Origin: Bacteroidota bacterium
GTDB taxonomy: Bacteria; Bacteroidota; Bacteroidia; Bacteroidales; VadinHA17
Direction of reading: 5' to 3'
DNA: 41,130 nucleotides
NCBI GenBank assembly: GCA_003250475.1
Contig: QKGI01000047.1
Coordinates: 1-41,130, forward strand
The notes under the pieces were generated by a model. The model saw nothing but the letters and a program-made list of their open reading frames with translations, did not search any database and had not been told where the DNA came from. Shown one piece after another: positions 34,669 to 41,130 of this stretch. Numbering within the stretch: position 1 is the first letter of the stretch; each line of letters starts with the position of its first letter. A program made the translations under genes and the position numbers.

Positions 34669-37600
34669 TTATTTGCTTATGATTGAGATGATTCCCGTAC
34701 GTGGTTCGGAACCGTCATTGAGGTGAATGACATAATGATATGAGTCGTTCGGCAGGACTTTGCCGTTGTAAGTACCATCCCACTCGTCAGTTGCATTGCG
34801 TGAGTGATAAACCAGCTTGCCCCAGCGGCTGTAAACAAATACCTCAGCATCGGGGTACAGGTCGGCATTTCTCAACTGCCACGTATCATTCCGGCCATCA
34901 CCATTGGGGGTTATTATCTCGTATACTCTCAGACAGTTAATACCCACCACATCTACAGTTACATTGAGCGTCCGGGTGCAACCGTTAACGTCAGTGACTA
35001 TCACCTGGTAATCGCCCGGTAACAAAGCAGTACGGTCCTGAGTGGTAGCCCCGTCATTCCAGAGATAGGTGAGAGTACCGGAGCCGCCCACAACTTCAAG
35101 GTCAATAATACCGTCAGGAGTATCCGGACAGCTGGCAGGCAATGTGTTGTAGGTAAGCGTCATTGCATCAGGGGGTGTCAACACATAATCGTTAATAAGA
35201 ATACATCCGCTTATGTCAGTTATTGTCAGTGTGTAGAGTCCCGCCCTCAGGAAAGAGATGTCTGACTCTGTGGAGACAAACCCGTCCGGTCCGCTCCACA
35301 GGAGTGCCAGCGGAGGTGTGCCTCCTGCTACAGTCACGGAAATTGACCCGTCAGCTGATTCCGGACAGGTGACACCATAGCCCCAGTAGTCAGACAGCGT
35401 CTCGCTGGTGATGATTATCTCATCCGGCTGGGTGATAGTCTCGGTGAAGCTGTATGAGGCACAACCATTAAGGTCAGTAACTGCCAGAGAGTATGTTCCT
35501 ACTGTCAGACCGGTTATGTCAGGTGACGAGGATGTCCAGCCTGAAGGCCCGCTCCAGCTGACATCATATGGTTCCGTACCGCCTTCAAGAGTGACGTAAA
35601 CGGCACCGTCATTACCGGCAAAACAGGTCACGTTGAATGTGCTGTCTAAGACAGCAGTGAAGGGCAAGGGCTCAATAACCTCCAGTGTGGTGCCGGCAAC
35701 ACATCCCTTTGAATCCATCACTTCAAGCATATATGTCGCGGCTGCCAGGCCGGTGAAATCGCCGGATGGCTGGAACGGCGCTCCGTCGATGCTGAAAGCA
35801 TAAATCCCTGAGCCTCCCGAAGCGCCAATATGTATCTCGCCGTCAGTAAGACCGACACAGCTGATATTATCCAGGGATAACACCTCAAGTACAGGTAACG
35901 GATTGAGGGTGATAACAGATGAAGATGTGACCGTACCGCATGTCCCTCCGCCCACAACCTGCATGGTAAGTGTTACTGTGCCGGCAGAATAATCGGCAGG
36001 GCCGAAGGTATAATAGGGATTATCAGCCGAGATGTCGTCAAAGGTGCCGTCTCCGCTGCTGGACCATGTCATTGTTCCACCACTGTGGGAAGCTCCGGTA
36101 ACCTGGTAGCCGGTAACAGAGACGCAGACTTCTCCCCCGGCACCGGCATCAGCAACCGGGGCGGTGGTAAAGGTTATTACAACATCATCAGCTATGGTGC
36201 CGCAGGTGCTGGCTGTAACTGTCATTGTAAGCGTCACGGGACCTGCATCTGCGGAGCCGAAAGTATACACGGGATTTGCGATGGCAGGATCATCGAATGT
36301 GCCGTTGCCGGACGTGGTCCATAAAATAGTCCCGTTCGATGCTGAAGCATCCGTTAGCGCGACATCGGCAGTACCGGAGCAGAGATCCTTGTCTGCACCG
36401 GCATCGGCTGCCGGTATGCCTTCAAAGGTAAGGGTCATCGCGTCAGTAAGTGTCTCCGGACAACCATTGATCTTGTTACCGGTAAGTGTAAGAGTCACCT
36501 CTGTGAGGTCTGTCGCACCACGGGTATAGATGGGATTGATAATAGACGGGTCACTAAACGAGCCGGAACCGGAGGTGGTCCAGAGGAGACTCATGTTCGA
36601 AGCCGAAGCACCGGTTATGTTGTAGGTGGCATCGGTGACACATATCTCGTCATCAGGCCCGGCATCAAGTGATACCGTGAACGGGTCAGTGACCGTGATG
36701 ACAGAATTACATTCAGCTGTATTGCCGCTGGCATCGGTTACGGTAACTGTTATTGTCACGCTGCCCAGGTCGGCACAGGTAAATGTCGATCTGCTCAGAT
36801 CCACTGTAGCGACAGAGCAATTATCAGTCGGAGGCCCGGCCAGGATATCAGAAGGAACGATTACAGCATTACCTGTAGCGTCAAGGCTGACAGAAGCGTC
36901 AGAACAGCTCACCACAGGGGCTTCGGTATCATTGACGGTCACAGTGAATACACATGTCGAAACCATCCCGTCATCATCGGTAGATGTGTAAGTAACGGTG
37001 GTCAGCCCGACAGGGAAAGTGGCACCAGGGAGGTGTGTTGAGACCATCGGTGCACTGGATACCGGAGGTGTCCAGCTAACAACAGCAGAGCATAAGCCCG
37101 GATCATTGCCGGTAACAATATCGGCAGGACAGCCTGTTATGACAGGAGGATCGTTGTCATTAACGGTGATGGTGACATCCTGCGCCGCCAGACCGTCGAA
37201 GTTATTATCAGAAAGAGACTGGTTGACAGTTACAGCTATTATATCCGTCCTGTCAGTATCAAGGGCATCCTCGATGGCAGTGACGTCAACCACTACAGGC
37301 ACATCCCAGTTTAGAGAAGTAAATGTCACCTGTGAAATGTGGGTGACATATACCGGTGCGGCATTGAGAAGATCAAACACCACATCTGTCTCAGGCTGGG
37401 CAGTGAGCACTATTGTGAACTGACCGGCAGGGCCTCCCTCATCAATGGTGAGAGCAAGCGGATTCACGACGAAACCTGCCAGATCATCATTGGTTACATT
37501 GACGCTGACCGATGCTGTTACACCATCATAGCCATCGTATGAAAGGGCATCATTGACGGTAAGACTGATCGTGGTTGAAGCATCCGGGATGGTGTTGTTA

Positions 37601-40464
37601 TCCACACCGGTTACTGTTATTGTCCGGGGAATATTCCAGTCGAGACCTGTGAATGTCAGCTGGGAGAGGTCAATGGTAGCTACTGCTGTATTGTTGCTTA
37701 GAAGGTCTATTACAACACTCCCTGAAGCAGGAGCCGCTGACAGTGATACGGTGAATGTTGCTGTTCCGTTTTCTGCAACCGTAACGGATGATGGATTGGC
37801 AATTATTGCTGCAACATCATTGTTCACGATGGTTACAGGGATTGATATATCAGGCAATGGATCAAACGGATCATCGGAGAGAGCATCGTTAACAGCAATG
37901 ATGACATTGTCAGTCATATCTCCGAGAATGTCGTTCTCTGTTGATTGCAGAGTGATCACCTGGTGGCTTGCGTAGTTAGAGGTGTTGAAGGTCAGGGTTA
38001 CCGGATCAACTGTAAGCAGACCTGCCATCACTGTTGAGATATCCAGTGTAACAGACCCGGCAGGAGCATTTGAGAGCCACACCTCGATAGTGGCTGTCGA
38101 TCCTTCATCCATGGTAACGGAGGAAGGTGAATATAGTATTGCAGGAATATCGTCGTCGATGATTGTAACTGTTGCAGGTGTTGGATCGACCGTAACGACA
38201 GGAGTACCTGATACTCCTGTGACCGTAACCGTCACCGTCTCGTCGCCCTCAACAACCAGGTCTGCAACAGGGGTCAGGGTGAGGTCATATGTAACCGCAC
38301 CGGCAGCCATCACAAAAGAGCCTGGCAGCGCATTATAGTCAGTACCGGAAGACGCGCTACCTGAGACTGAATATGACACAGTACGGGCAGTGGAGACCGG
38401 ATTTGTGAAGGTAAAGGTAAATGTCCCCGTCCCGGATGCGCCGGGTCCTCCCTCAAGAGCATCGGAATCGGTGGCAGTGACGCTCACGGTTGAGTTATCA
38501 TCGTTAAGGATGGTGTATACGGAACTGAGTATTGTGCCGGCCTCTACAGTCACAAAGGTGTTGAGGTTAAGGTTCACAGTCTCGTCAGGCTCTACGATAA
38601 GATCTCCCAGGATGGTGAGCACCGAGGCCGGTATCGGGATTAAAACAGGAGTGGTATAATCGCCTGCCGGGATAGAGACAATATTTACTGCCTGAGACCA
38701 GTCTGACGAGGAGGCAGTGCCGTTAGTCACCATCAGGATAAGACTCCCGGGTGAACTTATGATGCCTCCGCTGACCACTATCTGTGGCGCTGTGACACTG
38801 CCTGCGGCGTCGCCTTCAGGGCCCGAGGCTGTGGCTGAGGAGAACGAAACGGTTACATGATCATCATTAAGTATAGTGTATGTATAGCTGTTCTGACTAC
38901 CTATTGAGAGTCCTGCAGAAGGATTGGAAAGACCTGCAATGATAGTTTCGCCGGGCTCAACAAGATCATCGTCGATAATAGTGATATCGAATGAACCGGT
39001 TACAGATCCTGCAGGAATAAAGACAGTTCCCGGGGCAAGGATATAGTCAGCACCGCTGGTTGCTGTCCCGCCGGTAGCAGCATAGTCAAAAGAGATATCC
39101 GATGCCTGCGGGTAATTGAGATAAGCCTGGACCGTCACACTGGTAATATTCTCGAGTCCTGAAGCTGAAGGAACTGTAAAATTAACCTCAGGTCTGAAGG
39201 CGATTATGGCAAGATGGTCACCGTCGGTAATGTTCATATCGACAGTGTAGCTTCCTGCGCTAAGGGTCAGGAGGTGCATGGTGGCGCCTGATGTGAAATC
39301 ACCGTCAGCGTCAGTAAGGATTCCCAGCATAGGATATCCGGACGGAAGGGATGGCAGAGAAGATGAAGGGATGCTTATTGTCACCGTGCCCGCATCACCT
39401 GTCTCATCAAACCTCCACTCCCTTGCCAGGCGGAAGGTTCCGGGTGCTGGCACCTCGTCAGTAGTCCACGTCCCTGCATCGCCCCTGTCATGCCCAAAAA
39501 AGAGATACTCTCCCTCGGAGAGATCCGTCGGCGATGTGACTGACAGCATACCTGTCGACCAGGCATTTGTAAACAACGTGCCGTTAAAGGCAGCTAATCC
39601 CGAGACATCATGTGAATGGGTCAACTCCCACTCAAAATGATCATCAGCTATGGGTAACAGATACTTTGCCCCGAGGTTGTTCTGTAGCACAATCCTTTCA
39701 GCATCATTAAGTTGTCCTGAGAAGACGGCTATCTCCGTCATGTCCCCATTGAAAAAGCCGGCCGGATCAAGAGTGCCGTTCATCTGGGTAGCACCCAGCA
39801 GGGCAAAATTCGAGACAAGAGAAGGCACAAAACCCGATGATGAGCTTCCGGTAAGCGGGGTGCCGTTAAGGTAAGCCCCGTATGCGGAGACAGAAGCACC
39901 GGATGGGTTAGTGTAATATATTATTTTCCAGTCCCCGGCTGTGTGACCGTCATCGAACACCTGGTCATGGCCATTGAACCTTACTGCGTCAGCATACTCA
40001 AGTCCATAGCTCCTGACTGCATTTACTCCACCTACGCTCTTCTGACCCATGTAAAGGCCGCCGTTCTGTTCATCAGTACCGGTTGTATTCCTGGCAACGA
40101 TAACCACCGTGGCGGCATCAGAACCTGATATGCCCAGCGACCCGTTATAACCGAGGAAGTCTCCTCCCACGCCGCCCTGGTCTGTGAATGTAACTGCGGG
40201 ATAACCATTTATAACGTCAAGAGTGACCGAAGGAACCGTCTGGCCCATTATCACTGCGCCGAAGTCGCGCATGTGCCCTGACAGATCATACCAGCTCGTT
40301 ACAAAATAGAGTGGCTGGATAGCAATAAGACTGTCTGACCGTAGCCAGAGCTGTGTATTGGTAAAGCTGCCCACACCTCCCGGGCCCACCTGTGCTTCCG
40401 CTGTCAGTGGCAGCAGTATCAGGAGTGATGCAAGGGTAATGGTTAACAAACGGGTTTGTTTCAT
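34669..40464 (-). CDS. Giant T9SS type-B secreted adhesin with Calx-beta, HYR, PKD-like and SprB repeats
   Basis: A 1931-residue protein. The signal peptide (MKQTRLLTITLASLLILLPL, end AEAQ) sets the start at 40464; an ATG 45 bases upstream would bury it. Residues ~25-290 are a LamG-like region (DUF8202-type) with TQLWLRSDS. From ~425 come three Calx-beta domains (each ending ILNDD or IIDDD), three related ~115-residue cadherin-like units to ~1105, an HYR domain to ~1190, an Ig-like unit, three PKD-like units (~1265-1525; WTTSGSGSFSDPSIINPIYT type), four SprB repeats (~1530-1840), and the gliding-type C-terminus ITPNGDGRNDTWQLRNADLY to the end. It should be exported by the type IX system and held by the PorP/SprF partner downstream, serving adhesion or gliding. 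Confidence 0.92.
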   Translation of the reverse strand: MKQTRLLTITLASLLILLPLTAEAQVGPGGVGSFTNTQLWLRSDSLIAIQPLYFVTSWYDLSGHMRDFGAVIMGQTVPSVTLDVINGYPAVTFTDQGGVGGDFLGYNGSLGISGSDAATVVIVARNTTGTDEQNGGLYMGQKSVGGVNAVRSYGLEYADAVRFNGHDQVFDDGHTAGDWKIIYYTNPSGASVSAYGAYLNGTPLTGSSSSGFVPSLVSNFALLGATQMNGTLDPAGFFNGDMTEIAVFSGQLNDAERIVLQNNLGAKYLLPIADDHFEWELTHSHDVSGLAAFNGTLFTNAWSTGMLSVTSPTDLSEGEYLFFGHDRGDAGTWTTDEVPAPGTFRLAREWRFDETGDAGTVTISIPSSSLPSLPSGYPMLGILTDADGDFTSGATMHLLTLSAGSYTVDMNITDGDHLAIIAFRPEVNFTVPSASGLENITSVTVQAYLNYPQASDISFDYAATGGTATSGADYILAPGTVFIPAGSVTGSFDITIIDDDLVEPGETIIAGLSNPSAGLSIGSQNSYTYTILNDDHVTVSFSSATASGPEGDAAGSVTAPQIVVSGGIISSPGSLILMVTNGTASSSDWSQAVNIVSIPAGDYTTPVLIPIPASVLTILGDLIVEPDETVNLNLNTFVTVEAGTILSSVYTILNDDNSTVSVTATDSDALEGGPGASGTGTFTFTFTNPVSTARTVSYSVSGSASSGTDYNALPGSFVMAAGAVTYDLTLTPVADLVVEGDETVTVTVTGVSGTPVVTVDPTPATVTIIDDDIPAILYSPSSVTMDEGSTATIEVWLSNAPAGSVTLDISTVMAGLLTVDPVTLTFNTSNYASHQVITLQSTENDILGDMTDNVIIAVNDALSDDPFDPLPDISIPVTIVNNDVAAIIANPSSVTVAENGTATFTVSLSAAPASGSVVIDLLSNNTAVATIDLSQLTFTGLDWNIPRTITVTGVDNNTIPDASTTISLTVNDALSYDGYDGVTASVSVNVTNDDLAGFVVNPLALTIDEGGPAGQFTIVLTAQPETDVVFDLLNAAPVYVTHISQVTFTSLNWDVPVVVDVTAIEDALDTDRTDIIAVTVNQSLSDNNFDGLAAQDVTITVNDNDPPVITGCPADIVTGNDPGLCSAVVSWTPPVSSAPMVSTHLPGATFPVGLTTVTYTSTDDDGMVSTCVFTVTVNDTEAPVVSCSDASVSLDATGNAVIVPSDILAGPPTDNCSVATVDLSRSTFTCADLGSVTITVTVTDASGNTAECNSVITVTDPFTVSLDAGPDDEICVTDATYNITGASASNMSLLWTTSGSGSFSDPSIINPIYTRGATDLTEVTLTLTGNKINGCPETLTDAMTLTFEGIPAADAGADKDLCSGTADVALTDASASNGTILWTTSGNGTFDDPAIANPVYTFGSADAGPVTLTMTVTASTCGTIADDVVITFTTAPVADAGAGGEVCVSVTGYQVTGASHSGGTMTWSSSGDGTFDDISADNPYYTFGPADYSAGTVTLTMQVVGGGTCGTVTSSSVITLNPLPVLEVLSLDNISCVGLTDGEIHIGASGGSGIYAFSIDGAPFQPSGDFTGLAAATYMLEVMDSKGCVAGTTLEVIEPLPFTAVLDSTFNVTCFAGNDGAVYVTLEGGTEPYDVSWSGPSGWTSSSPDITGLTVGTYSLAVTDLNGCASYSFTETITQPDEIIITSETLSDYWGYGVTCPESADGSISVTVAGGTPPLALLWSGPDGFVSTESDISFLRAGLYTLTITDISGCILINDYVLTPPDAMTLTYNTLPASCPDTPDGIIDLEVVGGSGTLTYLWNDGATTQDRTALLPGDYQVIVTDVNGCTRTLNVTVDVVGINCLRVYEIITPNGDGRNDTWQLRNADLYPDAEVFVYSRWGKLVYHSRNATDEWDGTYNGKVLPNDSYHYVIHLNDGSEPRTGIISIISK

Positions 40465-40728
40465 AGCGGTCAGGATCGGTTTCCTAAAACATATCGTACT
40501 ATATATCAAACAGTTAAGTCAACAATCCAAAAGTATTCGCGATTGAATTGTAACTCATTAGCAGTCAAAAAGTACCAGAAGCTAATATATATAAATTTCA
40601 ATTATCGGTATCATTCCCTGGTGATGTATAATTAACACAGTTAATAACATGACCATTAGAGATCACGAATGGTTGCTTTGTTAAAAACTGCAACTGAAGG
40701 GAGGTTGGATTTTATTTAATTCAGGCCC
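40465..40728. other. AT-rich gap between adhesin and tRNA-Val locus
   Basis: About 260 bases without a credible gene. It must hold the adhesin promoter; TATGTTTT (40483-40490 region, minus strand) is the nearest TAnnTTTG-like sequence but mismatches the last base. No repeat or RNA structure is apparent. Confidence 0.5.
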
Positions 40729-40758
40729 TTGTGTAATTAAAAATAGAGCTTATATTTG
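40729..40758 (+). promoter_or_regulatory. Promoter of the tRNA-Val locus
   Basis: TTG (40729-40731), 19 bases, then TATATTTG (40751-40758): an exact Bacteroidota housekeeping promoter. It lies just upstream of the broken tRNA copy, and no second promoter precedes the intact gene. Confidence 0.8.
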
Positions 40759-40771
40759 CACTCTCTTTTGA

Positions 40772-40840
40772 AGGCGATTAGCTCAGTTGGTTCAGAGCAT
40801 CCCGACTTCCAGTCGGGAGGGTCGTAGAGCAAGTGGGCGT
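40772..40840 (+). pseudogene. Broken tRNA-Val-like copy with exchanged anticodon arm
   Basis: The first 26 bases (from GGCGATTAGCTCAGTTGG through TTCAGAGCA) equal the intact tRNA-Val, as does GGGTCGTAG after the anticodon arm. The arm itself is different: CCCGA-CTTCCAG-TCGGG, with TCC in the anticodon place (a glycine anticodon), and it forms the palindrome ATCCCGAC...GTCGGGA. After GTAG the T arm and 3' acceptor strand are missing (AGCAAGTGGGCGT), so no cloverleaf can form. Possible origins are a chimaera with tRNA-Gly(TCC) or insertion of a REP palindrome. Confidence 0.8.
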
Positions 40841-40847
40841 AAAAATA

Positions 40848-40922
40848 GGGCGATTAGCTCAGTTGGTTCAGAGCACCTGCCTTACAAGCAGGGGGTCGTA
40901 GGTTCGATTCCTACATCGCCCA
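40848..40922 (+). tRNA. tRNA-Val (anticodon TAC)
   Basis: A complete 75-base cloverleaf: acceptor GGGCGAT/ATCGCCC, D stem GCTC/GAGC, anticodon stem CCTGC/GCAGG with loop CTTACAA, variable loop GGGTC, T arm GTAGG-TTCGATT-CCTAC, discriminator A. CCA is not encoded. It lies 7 bases after the broken copy and must share its promoter. Confidence 0.95.
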
Positions 40923-40930
40923 CGAAACAG

Positions 40931-40960
40931 AAACCCCACCGGTGACGTGGGGTTTATTTT
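40931..40960 (+). terminator. Terminator of the tRNA-Val locus
   Basis: AAACCCCAC (40931-40939) pairs with GTGGGGTTT (40947-40955) around a seven-base loop, then ATTTT. It ends just before the ATG of the nuclease gene. Confidence 0.85.
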
Positions 40961-40961
40961 T

Positions 40962-41130
40962 ATGTACAAACTCTACATTTTATATTCCCATAAAATAGAT
41001 AAATACTATATCGGATATACAGCCGATATAGACCAGAGACTGCGTAAACACAACAATGCCTCGAAGGGTTTTACAAACACAGGCAGACCATGGATACTGG
41101 TCTACTCGGAAGACTATGAAACAAAAAAGG
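40962..41130 (+). CDS. GIY-YIG nuclease-family protein, N-terminal part only
   Basis: An open frame from ATG 40962 to the window edge, 56 residues seen. It begins MYKLYILYSHKIDKYYIGYT, where LYILYS and YYIGYT are the two strands of the GIY-YIG fold, followed by the conserved Arg in DQRLRKHN. Short single-domain proteins of this kind (about 80-100 residues) are common in Bacteroidota and may cut DNA; their roles are mostly unknown. It starts directly behind the tRNA terminator. Confidence 0.9.
   Translation, partial: MYKLYILYSHKIDKYYIGYTADIDQRLRKHNNASKGFTNTGRPWILVYSEDYETKK

Noticed and set aside
36085-38659. Several plus-strand frames of 75-140 codons opposite the giant adhesin
   Set aside because: They mirror the repeated domains on the other strand, are Val/Ser/Thr-rich antisense translations and have no start signals.
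40772-40847. Functional tRNA-Gly (TCC)
   Set aside because: An anticodon arm with TCC is present, but there is no T arm and the 3' acceptor strand does not pair with the 5' strand.

Overview
This window comes from a member of the Bacteroidota, most likely Bacteroidales or a close relative. The evidence is the TAnnTTTG-type -7 promoter elements in front of several genes, the RprX/RprY-type two-component system, a PorP/SprF-family outer-membrane protein beside a giant adhesin with SprB repeats and a type-B type IX secretion (T9SS) C-terminus, a T9SS type-A tailed subtilase, the small Bacteroidota cold-shock protein, and the FtsX, LptF and START-like families typical of this phylum. Most genes are housekeeping or envelope genes in tight operons. 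No prophage, integrase, transposase or CRISPR array is visible.

Left part (1-9.6 kb): a fucose-isomerase-like protein cut by the window edge, a secreted TPR protein, an FtsX/MacB-type permease, a cold-shock protein with a 53-aa companion, then a three-gene operon (SSS symporter, GNAT acetyltransferase, AmiE-like serine hydrolase) that may handle cell-wall fragments. A repeat-rich non-coding stretch follows, with an intact tRNA-Met(CAT) and a broken 5' copy of it. Centre-left (9.6-17.9 kb): a START-like protein, then a compact operon of LptF/G-type permease, two glycosyltransferases, ribBA and fmt; then a convergent LysM glucosaminidase lipoprotein and cytidine deaminase. Centre (18-25 kb): rprY/rprX, a divergent small secreted protein with a helically phased operator between them, an RluA-type pseudouridine synthase, panB and dnaK. 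Centre-right (25-32 kb): a MORN-repeat protein, subtilase, xseA and xseB operon, thioredoxin, a CCA-adding-enzyme-like nucleotidyltransferase and a secreted endonuclease/phosphatase-fold protein. Right part (32-41 kb): a beta-helix lipoprotein, a PorP/SprF protein and a ~1930-aa T9SS adhesin, all on the minus strand; then tRNA-Val(TAC), again preceded by a broken copy, and a truncated GIY-YIG nuclease gene.

The most unusual signals are non-coding. (1) Both tRNA loci have the layout promoter, broken 5' tRNA copy, intact tRNA, and both broken copies carry an ATCCCGAC...GTCGGGA palindrome in the tRNA body. (2) Five TAAC half-sites spaced 10, 11, 10 and 11 bp lie between rprX and the divergent secreted gene, which looks like an OmpR-family operator array. 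(3) Short-period AGACCTNA-type arrays lie directly behind the stop codons of three minus-strand genes, two of them carrying the same 47-bp palindromic module. (4) A 63-bp direct repeat forms hairpins downstream of tRNA-Met.
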